Source of the DNA: G942493375 sp942493375
GTDB lineage: Bacteria > Armatimonadota > UBA5829
Assembly: GCA_942493375.1 (NCBI GenBank)
Contig: OW818698.1
Coordinates: forward strand, 2,356,001-2,420,000
Direction of reading: 5' to 3'
DNA length: 64,000 nt
A model generated the notes under the pieces. That model had not been told where the DNA came from. It saw nothing but the letters and a program-made list of their open reading frames with translations, and made no database searches. Shown here piece after piece: positions 8,749 to 17,501 of this stretch (its first letter is position 1; each line of letters opens with the position of its first letter). The position numbers were made by a program, and so were the translations under genes.

Positions 8749-8814
8749 TTTGTCCTATTGGTCTTCCTGTAATCTGAAGGACCCATAGGACAAATAAGAC
8801 GATTAGGACAGTGT
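8749..8814. repeat. Inverted repeat plus 9-bp-period GGACnnnTA tandem repeat
   Basis: Imperfect arms at 8749-8766 and 8776-8794 pair around a 9-base loop. The right arm runs into 9-bp units GGACAAATA (8788), AGACGATTA (8797) and GGACAGTGT (8806). The same nonamer design recurs at 43583-43618. It sits in the divergent promoter region between the GH4 and GH20-like genes, upstream of the plus-strand promoter. Confidence 0.7.
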
Positions 8815-8841
8815 GTTTTCGGGGGTGTTTACTCTCTTTGT

Positions 8842-8870
8842 TTGACATAGTGTCTGGCAGTGCCTAATAT
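8842..8870 (+). promoter_or_regulatory. Sigma-70-type promoter upstream of the GH20-like gene
   Basis: Perfect TTGACA at 8842-8847, a 17-base spacer and TAATAT at 8865-8870. The predicted start near 8877 leaves a short leader with a GGGGAG ribosome-binding site before ATG 8904. This is the best-matching promoter of the plus-strand carbohydrate cluster. Confidence 0.75.
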
Positions 8871-8903
8871 GTATTTATAGTTCTTTCGGGGAGTTTAGTA
8901 GCT

Positions 8904-11210
8904 ATGAACTGGCTTGATCGCCTGATCCCGCTACCTAAAGAAATCGAGATAACGGGCATCAAGAGAGCCAAAGCTGGTGAGATCTCGATCTATATCTGCG
9001 GCGGTGAACCTGTAAGTTCCGAGCCTGCTGTTCGGACTGCGGCTAGATTGCTGCGAAAATTCGCCTTAAGTTCCTCAACAGTTACATTCCCTATTAAAAT
9101 GGCGCTCGCTGAAAATTGTAAGTGTGCTATAGCATCCAAGGAAATTGTCAGCCGTTTATACTCTTGTCCTAATCCTGAGCAAGCTTATGCGATCATCCCC
9201 TCTTCTGATTCTAGTGGTATCAATCTTGTAGCCACTACACCGGTCGGTCTGCTATTTGCCGCCAGAACTTTGGCTCAGCTTGTATATCCCGGTTGTGAAC
9301 TGGTTGATGATGACGAAATTCTGCTCCCATTACCCCTTATTGTGGACTGGCCTGATATCGGTGAAAGAGGACAGTGGGGTGGAAATACCGAAGCTGATGT
9401 AAAATGGACAAGCCAGTGGAAATTGAATCATCTGGAAGCTCATGTCTCAGTTAAAAACAATTCGGATGGTTATCCTGAAGCACAGATAAACCCGCGGCTT
9501 TTTGAGGAAACTCGAAATCAGGGAGTAAACCTGGTACCTTACATTGCCCATCTAGAATCCATATCACTGGAGATCGGTGATTTACCAGTGGGAGCAAAGA
9601 GCACTCCGGATCCCACAATACCCCTACCAAGCGACTATTTTCCGGGTATGTGCTCATCTAGTCCGGTTTCTGTGGAGCTCATTGCAACCTGGCTAGAAAG
9701 TGTTGCTAATGCTGCCCCATTCACAGATATATGTGTTTGGCTGTCGGAGCAGAGTTCACCCTGTTTCTGTAAGGGTTGTGTCGGTAAAGAACAGTTCGAG
9801 CTGGAAACCATACTGATTTGCAAAGCTTTTGATATAATCAAACCAAGACATCCTGAGTTAAAATTGAGATTACTTCTAACTCAAGGAAGTTATCCCTATA
9901 ATGATAAGGTCCTGGCTGCAAAGTCGCCTGATGTCGGTGTAACCTATTATGATGGCGGTCGGACGTATGATTCTTCAAGGCAGCCAATGATTTATCCGCT
10001 GCTGGAAGACTACAGCCGTGCCGGCGGTTGGTTGGGCTGCTATCCCCAGATAACACACTGCTGGCGTGCGATTTCCCCATGGACAGCTCCTCAGTTTTTA
10101 CAGTATAGAGCTCAGGAATTTGTAGATAAGAAGCTGAACTCATTTACCGGGTATGCGGTCATTTCCAACAGACAGCATGAATTCAATGTTGCTGCGATGG
10201 CTGAATATACATGGAACTCACAAGGCAGAACACCTGAAGCATTTGCCAAGGCTTATGCAACAATAGAAGGATACGAAAATCCAAGTGCATTCGCAAAATG
10301 GGCTGTTTTTGCAGGTGAAGCTGGTTGGGCATTGGCTGAGTCGAATCTGTTCCTTACACTGATCTATGATCCTACGTTGGGATTTCACGGTGAAGTCCAA
10401 TCTGACCACCGCTTTGAAAAAGCACAGTTGAGCAAGTCAGGCAAGTTGGATGAAGCTTTGAATATGGCATGTGAAGCACTTGCCGAATCCTGGAGCCTTG
10501 GAACACCGAACGCAATAAGGGAATCTGAATGTTGCCTTGCCGGTTTGACTGCTTTTGGACTATTGAGAGATGCAATGGAACTGCTTAAACTACCTGAGCT
10601 CAGTGATAGTCAAGTTTTTGAACTCTACGACACTCTAGAAGGGATGGATCGTGTTGCAGGCGAAGTCGCAGTCAACCAACTGGCCTGGGCGAAGGATATC
10701 GAAGAGAAAGCGAAGTCCAACACTCTTCATTCAAGAGTATATGACACAGGACTGGTGCTTTTTAGAACGTGTGATGCTCTGCGGAATGCGGCAGTGAAGT
10801 TTGGGATACCTGATCCCCGCCCCGAGCACCGATTGCGAAATATTGGGAGTTGGACTGGTGAAACATTTGCCAGCAACAATCAGCCAATCCTGGAATGGAA
10901 CATTACTGAACTCATCGACATTGATGGCGGTGATTATGTCATTGGTGCGGACTTCATAGATAGCGCTTACCATACGGATATTCTCTCCATCCAGGCGATT
11001 GATGAAGCCGGCAATGTTGTAGCTGAAGCAGAAAATATTCCTGGTAATGTAAGCATTTGGGAAAGGTGGAAGGAGTTCCCCATCCTTCTGCCTAAGCATG
11101 ACGGCAGGTTGAAGCTGCGTGTGAATATATCCGGCCTGCCTGCAGATGCTCCGGCTGACCGTCGCACCTGCGAAGGCACCCTTGGTATCCGCAAAGCAAT
11201 CCTCCACTAG
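8904..11210 (+). CDS. GH20-related glycoside hydrolase-like protein
   Basis: A 768-residue protein without an obvious signal peptide. The first ~150 residues resemble the non-catalytic alpha/beta domain that precedes the barrel in GH20/GH84/GH67-type enzymes, including the GLLFAARTLAQLVYPG helix of that domain. A TIM-barrel-like region follows. It carries the cysteine cluster SPCFCKGC also seen, as GPCQCSEC, in the DUF4838 protein encoded at 41237-43549. The phrase AAMAEYTWNSQ resembles the barrel end of hexosaminidase-like families. The usual GH20 Asp-Glu pair was not identified with confidence, so the catalytic family is uncertain. The gene has its own promoter and starts the plus-strand run with GH2 and Gfo/Idh/MocA genes. 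Confidence 0.6.
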   Translation: MNWLDRLIPLPKEIEITGIKRAKAGEISIYICGGEPVSSEPAVRTAARLLRKFALSSSTVTFPIKMALAENCKCAIASKEIVSRLYSCPNPEQAYAIIPSSDSSGINLVATTPVGLLFAARTLAQLVYPGCELVDDDEILLPLPLIVDWPDIGERGQWGGNTEADVKWTSQWKLNHLEAHVSVKNNSDGYPEAQINPRLFEETRNQGVNLVPYIAHLESISLEIGDLPVGAKSTPDPTIPLPSDYFPGMCSSSPVSVELIATWLESVANAAPFTDICVWLSEQSSPCFCKGCVGKEQFELETILICKAFDIIKPRHPELKLRLLLTQGSYPYNDKVLAAKSPDVGVTYYDGGRTYDSSRQPMIYPLLEDYSRAGGWLGCYPQITHCWRAISPWTAPQFLQYRAQEFVDKKLNSFTGYAVISNRQHEFNVAAMAEYTWNSQGRTPEAFAKAYATIEGYENPSAFAKWAVFAGEAGWALAESNLFLTLIYDPTLGFHGEVQSDHRFEKAQLSKSGKLDEALNMACEALAESWSLGTPNAIRESECCLAGLTAFGLLRDAMELLKLPELSDSQVFELYDTLEGMDRVAGEVAVNQLAWAKDIEEKAKSNTLHSRVYDTGLVLFRTCDALRNAAVKFGIPDPRPEHRLRNIGSWTGETFASNNQPILEWNITELIDIDGGDYVIGADFIDSAYHTDILSIQAIDEAGNVVAEAENIPGNVSIWERWKEFPILLPKHDGRLKLRVNISGLPADAPADRRTCEGTLGIRKAILH

Positions 11211-11316
11211 GCTTTCGACCTCTCTAATTTACCGCTAAGCTTATACAGAAGGGCAATAGCTGTCTACATAGCTTTAGTGTCGATTGACTGGTTTATCGTT
11301 ATACTATTTAAAATTG

Positions 11317-11439
11317 ACCGCTAAACACGCAAAAGTACGCGAAAAGAGACGAGAATTTTCTCTTGTAAAATGTAGTATATTGCACTCATACCATTTTCTG
11401 CACATTACTTTTTTCGCGTGCTTTGGCGTGTTTAGCGGT
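11317..11439. repeat. 29-bp interrupted inverted repeat (123-bp palindromic element)
   Basis: Arms at 11317-11345 and 11411-11439 match as reverse complements at 27 of 29 positions by eye, around a 65-base AT-rich centre. Each arm has a rough 10-bp period (CGCTAAACA, CGCAAAAGTA, CGCGAAAAGA). The element lies between the GH20-like and GH2 genes. It could fold as one long hairpin or be a small non-autonomous mobile or REP-like element. No open reading frame lies inside. Confidence 0.8.
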
Positions 11440-11483
11440 TACATAAATACTTTTAGATTGAATAATTTTTAGGAGCAGTTCAA

Positions 11484-14400
11484 ATGGCAAAAGATAATGA
11501 GAAGCAGGATCTATTCGCCCTGATTGGTGCAGGTCCACAGCAGTTTAGGGATACTACACTTGTTGAGCCTCAGCCTCCTGTATTACCGGAGATTATACTC
11601 TCCAGTGACAAACACGACCCTCAAGCCGTGTTCACACCGGTAGTGGAGGTCCGTTCGGAGGCAGCTATCAAGCGGGAAGTTGCCAGACTTAGGCGTAAAT
11701 TCGAACCTTTCCTGAAAGACTATGCTCCTCCAGCAGTAGAAACACGGAAGCGATTGGACGTAACGGAGTTCGACTGGCGAATCGCTAAACCAGAGGACCT
11801 GGCTGACCTTGGCGGAGTGATTGCAGGGAATGGCTCCTGGGAAAAGGTGACTGTCCCCCATTTTGGACCTCCGCTTGGTAGGGCAGTTACTTTCTACAGA
11901 ACAACTGTCAATCTGGATGCTGAAATGCTGGCATCCGGCTCTGTGTTCCTCTGTTTTGATGGAGTTGACTACAAAGCCCACGCATTCCTCAACGGTTGCT
12001 ATGCCGGTTCACATGAAGGCTTCTTTGCAAAGTTTGAGTTCGACGTTACTGCAAGCGCCAAAGTCGGTGAAAACACACTGCTAGTGAAGGTCGAAAATGA
12101 TGCTATATCCATGGGCAATGATTCATGGGGAGAAGACGGACCTTTATATGACGGTGACAAGATCTACGCAGCTACAGGTCCTGGATTCGATGATCCCGAA
12201 ATCGGTTGGCATCACTGCCCTCCGGGGATGGGAATCTATCAGGATGTATATATAGAGGCCCGCAAGAGAGCTTTTGTCAATGATATATTCGTTCGACCGG
12301 TGACTGAAGAAAATAGAGCTGAAGCGTGGATCGAGATATTCAACGTTGATATAACGCGCAAAGATTTAGCAATCGAGCTCTCTGTTTTCGGACAAAACTT
12401 CCGGAAGACTCTGTTCAAGGACAAACCATTTGATATCCCCAATCCTGCAGGACCCACGGTCAACTACTATAGGTTGCCATTCGATATTAAGGATATGCGC
12501 GTTTGGGATGTGGATACACCCTGGTTGTATCAGATTCAGGTTACATTAAAGGATTCCGAAGGAGCTGTCCTTGACGTTCAAACAAAACAGTTCGGAATGC
12601 GCAGTTTTACAATGGACGAAGTTAACGAGCCTAAGGGCAGGATGTACCTGAATGGCAGGAATATAAGGCTGCGCGGCTCTAACACGATGGGATTTGAACA
12701 GCAGGATGTTATGCGCAAGGACTGGGATCGATTAATTGACGATGTCCTGCTTGCCAGAGTCTGCAATATGAACTACTGGAGACTGACCCAGCGACCTGTG
12801 CAGGACAAAGTTTATGAGTTCTGCGATAAACTAGGATTCCTCCTGCAGACAGATCTTCCTCAGTTCGGCGTTGTGCGGAGAAACCAGTTCTGTGAGACAG
12901 TGCGAGAAGCTGAAGAGATGGAGCGTCTGGTCCGTAACCACCCTTGCAACATTATGGTTACTTATATCAATGAACCATTCCCTGCAGCATGGGGGAAGTC
13001 CCATAGATACATAACCAGGATGGAAATGGAAGGGTTATTCAGGAATGCATCCGAAATAATCAAGATTACAAACCCGGATAGAGTTATTAAGGCAGTTGAT
13101 GGAGACTATGATCCACCAGGACCTGGAATGCCGGACAACCACTGCTACAACTGCTGGTATAACGGACACGGACTGGATATAGGCAGACTGCACAAGGGTT
13201 ACTGGCAGGCTGTTAAGCCTGGTTGGATGTACGGGTGTGGAGAGTTTGGGACTGAAGGGCTGGAAGCAGTCGAGACAATGAGAGCCCACTATCCCAAGAG
13301 CTGGCTCCCTCAGACTCCGGAAGAGGAAAAAACCTGGATGCCTGATCCTATTGTCCAGTCTCAGACAGGCAGATTCCATTACATGTGGTTCGAGACAAGG
13401 CATGCGCTGGCTGATTGGGTAAAGGCTGGCCAGGCTCATCAAGCGTGGGCAACCAGGCTGATGACGCAGGCTTTCAGGCGGGATGCCAATCTGACATCCA
13501 TTGCTATTCACCTGTTTATAGACGCCTTCCCATCCGGTTGGATGAAAACCATTGTGGATGTAGACAGGCGGATCAAGCCTGCGTTCTATGAGTATCGCGA
13601 TGCACTGACCCCGCTGATGGTGAACTTGCGGACTGATCGTTTCAAGTTCTTCTCAGCTGAAAAGGCAAGATTTGAAGCCTGGATTTGTAATGATACAAAC
13701 GATGTTTTACCTGGTTCCAGTATTAAGTGGCAACTTGAACAGGGCAGTACAATTCTGATGGCAGGCAAGTCAGAAGCCAAAATCCCTACTTGTTCGAGTG
13801 AGTTCCAGGGATTCCTTGATATTAACCTGCCAGAAGTGAAGCTTAGGACCAATATGACTTTAAGACTTGCTTTATTCGATGCACAGGATAAACAGCTTCA
13901 TCAGACTGCTACCGAACTTACTGTCTTCCCAAAACCATATGCAGCGCAAAGCAGAGTCACTGTGTTTGGAGAAGTAGATGGTCTTGCGGCCAAGTTAGCT
14001 AATGAACTCGAGATTGCTACAGTGTCTATTGATGAAATCGATGCAGATGGGTGCGTCTTAATTGATGATGCTAAAATCTTCAAACAGAATGAGAAACTGA
14101 TCCTGAAAGCGGTCAAACAGGGAGCCACAGCCGTTGTCCTTGGTCTGCCGGAAGGCACTCACAAGGTTGCCGGGAGCGAGATTGTTGTCCAGACAGCTGG
14201 TATGGGTGCCAGGCATTTTGTCTCCCGTGACACCGGACATAAACTGGTCTCAGGATTCTTAGCAGAGGATTTCAAGTTCTGGTTTGATGAAGATCTGGGA
14301 TATGTGTCACCATTCATCGATACAACATTTAGTGCGGAAGGCTGGACTCCAATTTTACTTGCAGGTAATGGAGACTGGAGAGGGAACTGGAGTCCTTCAA

Positions 14401-14522
14401 TTGCGGCGGCTGAGAAAAGAGTCGGTGAAGGCGCAGTTCGTATATGCCAAATACAACTGGCCAATCGCTGCAAGACAAATCCAATAGCTGCAATATTTGC
14501 CAGCAGGCTATTGGGAGAGTAG
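11484..14522 (+). CDS. Glycoside hydrolase family 2 (beta-galactosidase/beta-glucuronidase type)
   Basis: A 1012-residue GH2 enzyme. The domain order is a sugar-binding jelly roll (about residues 90-260), an immunoglobulin-like beta-sandwich (about 265-375) and a catalytic barrel from about 376, with the NGRNIRLRGSN entry strand. The acid/base Glu is in the VTYINEPFP motif (Asn496-Glu497). The nucleophile is probably Glu587 in YGCGEFGTEG. About 250 further residues form beta-rich C-terminal domains. A clear AGGAG ribosome-binding site precedes ATG 11484. No signal peptide is seen, so it may act in the cytoplasm on oligosaccharides, or be exported in another way. Exact substrate (galactoside, glucuronide, mannoside) is not resolvable by eye. 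Confidence 0.88.
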   Translation: MAKDNEKQDLFALIGAGPQQFRDTTLVEPQPPVLPEIILSSDKHDPQAVFTPVVEVRSEAAIKREVARLRRKFEPFLKDYAPPAVETRKRLDVTEFDWRIAKPEDLADLGGVIAGNGSWEKVTVPHFGPPLGRAVTFYRTTVNLDAEMLASGSVFLCFDGVDYKAHAFLNGCYAGSHEGFFAKFEFDVTASAKVGENTLLVKVENDAISMGNDSWGEDGPLYDGDKIYAATGPGFDDPEIGWHHCPPGMGIYQDVYIEARKRAFVNDIFVRPVTEENRAEAWIEIFNVDITRKDLAIELSVFGQNFRKTLFKDKPFDIPNPAGPTVNYYRLPFDIKDMRVWDVDTPWLYQIQVTLKDSEGAVLDVQTKQFGMRSFTMDEVNEPKGRMYLNGRNIRLRGSNTMGFEQQDVMRKDWDRLIDDVLLARVCNMNYWRLTQRPVQDKVYEFCDKLGFLLQTDLPQFGVVRRNQFCETVREAEEMERLVRNHPCNIMVTYINEPFPAAWGKSHRYITRMEMEGLFRNASEIIKITNPDRVIKAVDGDYDPPGPGMPDNHCYNCWYNGHGLDIGRLHKGYWQAVKPGWMYGCGEFGTEGLEAVETMRAHYPKSWLPQTPEEEKTWMPDPIVQSQTGRFHYMWFETRHALADWVKAGQAHQAWATRLMTQAFRRDANLTSIAIHLFIDAFPSGWMKTIVDVDRRIKPAFYEYRDALTPLMVNLRTDRFKFFSAEKARFEAWICNDTNDVLPGSSIKWQLEQGSTILMAGKSEAKIPTCSSEFQGFLDINLPEVKLRTNMTLRLALFDAQDKQLHQTATELTVFPKPYAAQSRVTVFGEVDGLAAKLANELEIATVSIDEIDADGCVLIDDAKIFKQNEKLILKAVKQGATAVVLGLPEGTHKVAGSEIVVQTAGMGARHFVSRDTGHKLVSGFLAEDFKFWFDEDLGYVSPFIDTTFSAEGWTPILLAGNGDWRGNWSPSIAAAEKRVGEGAVRICQIQLANRCKTNPIAAIFASRLLGE

Positions 14523-14593
14523 AAACAGATAGTAATTCGCTCTTGGAGAAGGGGGAATTATTTGTGCTGGTATTGGGATTTATGAACTTGTTC

Positions 14594-14622
14594 TTGACTA
14601 CTGTGGCGAAGAGTCGTAGACT
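14594..14622 (+). promoter_or_regulatory. Putative promoter of the Gfo/Idh/MocA gene
   Basis: TTGACT at 14594-14599 and TAGACT at 14617-14622 are separated by 17 bases, about 80 bases before the ATG at 14704. This would allow expression independent of the upstream GH2 gene. Confidence 0.5.
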
Positions 14623-14703
14623 ACCTGTAGATATTTTTGAGGCATTTTCCTCGACTGGAACATGCCCATAATCATTAATAGTAGAGATTGAAAGGACATT
14701 GCA

Positions 14704-15798
14704 ATGTCACTAAAAGTTGGAATCGTAGGTTTGAGTGGAATCGGTAATCTGCATGCCGATTGCCATATGGCTGATCCTCTGTCTGATCTGGTCGCTGTCT
14801 GCGACGTTATTAAAGAGAAGGCCGATGAGACTGCAGCGAAACATGGTGTAAAAGCTTATTACTCTCTGAAAGACATGCTGGAAAATGAAGACCTGGATGT
14901 TGTCGATGTAACTACTGGCGGATATGAGAATGGAAGCTGGCACTATGAACCGGCAATGGAAGCCCTGGCTGCAAATAAGCACGTTCTCTGTGAGAAGCCT
15001 CTGTCCAACACCATTGAAGAAGCCCGTGAGATGGTGAAGTTCGCTGCAAGCAAGAAGCTGTATTTGGGCTGCAACTTGAACCATTACTTCACAGAGCCTG
15101 CTGAAAAAGCCAAGCAGTATATGAATGATGGAATGATTGGTGAGGCTATTTACCTGCTCTTTAAGATGGGATTTGATGGCGGAGAACAGACTTATGGGTT
15201 CAACCCTTCTCCTCGTTTTAACCAGCCTTATGCCCATATGAAAGCTTTCCTGACCCATCCGTTCAGCGTAATGCGCTATTTCTGCGGGGACATCAAGGAC
15301 ATACAGACATTCTCTACTAAGCCCGGATTCCGCAAGAACAAGGGCGATCTGCTATTGTCGGTCAACAGCGTCCATGTGCGCTTTGCCAATGACACAGTAG
15401 GCTATCTACTGAGCCATCGCGGTGAAGCGGTTTGGGGTCTTGGCGGATGGTGGAGCTGTGAAGTTGCCGGAAGCAAAGGCACATTCTGTGTTGAAAACTG
15501 CGTTGAGAAACTGACTTTCTGGGCTGGTAAGAAGCCGGATGAAGATCAGCCTGCACCGGAAGTTTTGAATACCGGAGTTACCGATTTCAACGCGACATTC
15601 ACCAACCGAATCCATGCCTATATGGAAGATGTAACCAATAAAGTTCCGTTCGAACAAATCAGAGCATCCGGACGCGATGCACTGGCTACGATGGAATATA
15701 TCTTTGCTGTGATAGACTCCTATGAGCAGGGCGGCGCTGTAGTCCGACCTCATCCGCTACCTGCAATCCATGGCGATCCTGCCACCGAGAAAATATAA
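14704..15798 (+). CDS. Gfo/Idh/MocA-family NAD(P)-dependent oxidoreductase
   Basis: A 364-residue sugar or inositol dehydrogenase-like protein. The N-terminal Rossmann fold has the nucleotide loop IVGLSGIGNLHA (residues 7-18). The family's catalytic lysine region HVLCEKPLSN lies near residue 97, and the second alpha/beta domain contains the long sheet used for substrate binding. Members oxidise, reduce or epimerise sugars and can also act as redox glycosidases. It sits between GH2 and a ceramidase-like gene, in keeping with a role in processing released monosaccharides. Ribosome-binding site AAAGGAC lies 6-8 bases before ATG. Confidence 0.88.
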   Translation: MSLKVGIVGLSGIGNLHADCHMADPLSDLVAVCDVIKEKADETAAKHGVKAYYSLKDMLENEDLDVVDVTTGGYENGSWHYEPAMEALAANKHVLCEKPLSNTIEEAREMVKFAASKKLYLGCNLNHYFTEPAEKAKQYMNDGMIGEAIYLLFKMGFDGGEQTYGFNPSPRFNQPYAHMKAFLTHPFSVMRYFCGDIKDIQTFSTKPGFRKNKGDLLLSVNSVHVRFANDTVGYLLSHRGEAVWGLGGWWSCEVAGSKGTFCVENCVEKLTFWAGKKPDEDQPAPEVLNTGVTDFNATFTNRIHAYMEDVTNKVPFEQIRASGRDALATMEYIFAVIDSYEQGGAVVRPHPLPAIHGDPATEKI

Positions 15799-15814
15799 CT
15801 TACTGCAACACATA

Positions 15815-15842
15815 TCCCTCCAGGTATCTCTGCCTGGAGGGA
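15815..15842 (+). terminator. Hairpin after the Gfo/Idh/MocA gene
   Basis: A perfect 10-bp stem (15815-15824 with 15833-15842) closes an 8-base loop 16 bases after the oxidoreductase stop. No strong T-run follows, so it could be an mRNA 3'-end stabiliser or attenuator rather than a full terminator. Confidence 0.5.
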
Positions 15843-15922
15843 TTACCTCTATAAACACCGATCTGTCACCTCAAACCAGTTTTACAACCAGCAATAGTTT
15901 TATATCTGAGGAGCGTATAACC

Positions 15923-17293
15923 ATGACATCAACAGGAAAATTATTAGCAGGAGCAGGAATGGCGGATATTTCGCCGGAGTTTGACATCCAGCTGGCAGGA
16001 GATATTGGACACCGCAGACCCTGTAACGAAATTCGGGACAGAATATATGCAAAAGTGATTGTTCTCGAAAGTGAGGGCAAACGCTGTTGTATTATCTCGA
16101 CTGATCTGACATCGTCAAGCGAACGCTGGTCAGATAAAGTACGCAAACAAGCAGGCGAGGTACTGAATATCAGCCCGGAAGCAGTGGTTTTTCATACTCT
16201 GCAAAACCATGCAGCCCCCAGTCTTGGCAATGGTTTCGTCAAAGATGAGTGCACTCTATTCCCACCGGAGTATCCGTGGTTGCGAGGTGGAGATGATAGA
16301 TACAATCCGTTTTGTGCAGAGCAGTGCCTAAAAGCTGTCAGAGAAGCGCTTGCAAATCTTCAACCTGTGACTGTGTCAGCAAACCGGATGGCAGATGGGC
16401 GAATGTCATTCAACAGACGGTTCATTATGCGCGACGGCACCGTTAGAACTCACCCGGTTAACTGCGATCCGGATATACTGCAGACCGAAGGTCCAGTTGA
16501 TCCCGAAGTTGGTGTGCTTTTGTTTACCGGAGCTGATGGAAAGGTTGTTGCCTCTCTGCTGCATCATACATGTCATCCAACTTATGGCTATCCTAACCAG
16601 TATGTAATAGGCGACTGGCCAGGCATATGGTCGCAAAAGATGCAGGAGAATCTGGGTGGAGTTGCACCGGTGATTAATGGCTGCTGTGGAAATATCGCAC
16701 CAATCAATCATATAGATCCAAACTGGAGCAGCACTCATTATGAAATGGCTGCTAAACTGACTGAGACGGCGATGAAGGTTGTGGCAAATGCAAAACCAAT
16801 AGATGCGCTGCCGCTTATGTGGGAGCAAAAGAAACTGCGCCTGCCTTTGAGGATGCTGACGTCGGATGTAATTGATAATGCACAAAAGATAATAGATAAG
16901 TATCCAACGCCAAACTTCACCAACGAAGAAAAGACCCGGGTAGACTGGGACTGGATCTATGCAGCGGCAACCCTTGACCTCAAGGATACGCAGGACAAAG
17001 ATCCATTCTGTGACTATGAGATCCAGGCATTTCGTGTTGGTGATTTTGCGCTGGTGACCGTAATGGGTGAAGCATTTGTGGAAGCTCAACTTCAGATAAA
17101 ACTGGAATCACCGGCTCCTTACACCTATGTTGCTCATCTTTGCAACGGCTACGGTGGATATGTCCCCACTGCAGAAGCTATGAAACGCGGTGGATATGAA
17201 ACACGTACCGCCAACTGGTCAAAATTCGAGCCTGATGCACTAGAGACAATCACAAGGGAAGCTATTGGAATGCTGAAGAGGCTCTGGGCGTAG
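15923..17293 (+). CDS. Neutral/alkaline ceramidase N-terminal domain-like protein
   Basis: A 456-residue protein resembling the N-terminal metal-dependent domain of neutral ceramidases. In planctomycete- and armatimonad-like genomes this domain occurs alone in many paralogues. Recognised segments are AGMADISPEFD at the start, the LQNHAAPSLGNG and HHTCHPTY histidine-containing loops, and the C-terminal MGEAFVEAQ and NGYGGYVPT motifs. No signal peptide is seen. I chose ATG 15923 because GAGGAG lies 9 bases upstream. A longer reading frame starts at 15770 but overlaps the preceding gene and has no such site. Real substrate is unknown; amide or ester hydrolysis of lipids or glycans is possible. 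Confidence 0.7.
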   Translation: MTSTGKLLAGAGMADISPEFDIQLAGDIGHRRPCNEIRDRIYAKVIVLESEGKRCCIISTDLTSSSERWSDKVRKQAGEVLNISPEAVVFHTLQNHAAPSLGNGFVKDECTLFPPEYPWLRGGDDRYNPFCAEQCLKAVREALANLQPVTVSANRMADGRMSFNRRFIMRDGTVRTHPVNCDPDILQTEGPVDPEVGVLLFTGADGKVVASLLHHTCHPTYGYPNQYVIGDWPGIWSQKMQENLGGVAPVINGCCGNIAPINHIDPNWSSTHYEMAAKLTETAMKVVANAKPIDALPLMWEQKKLRLPLRMLTSDVIDNAQKIIDKYPTPNFTNEEKTRVDWDWIYAAATLDLKDTQDKDPFCDYEIQAFRVGDFALVTVMGEAFVEAQLQIKLESPAPYTYVAHLCNGYGGYVPTAEAMKRGGYETRTANWSKFEPDALETITREAIGMLKRLWA

Positions 17294-17423
17294 AAACCTC
17301 GCGCGTATAATTTGTGACTACTTTAATATGCGGGAACGCCTTTTTGCACTGAGTATTCTACTTAATACCAGCAAGTTCCTGCTGTATACCTCAACCGGGC
17401 GCGATACAACGAAACGCTCCTGG

Positions 17424-17444
17424 ATTTCCGCATTCGCGGGAATG
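17424..17444. repeat. Small GC-rich palindrome
   Basis: Two alternative short stems overlap here: ATTTCCGC/GCGGGAAT with one T-G pair, and a perfect GCATTC/GAATGC. It lies in the 208-base gap between the ceramidase-like and TIM-barrel genes and may be the 3' hairpin of the upstream transcript. Confidence 0.4.
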
Positions 17445-17501
17445 CCTGGCAGACAAGACTGAGTAGCTACAAAATATCGCAATCAGAAAATGGAGTTAAC
17501 T

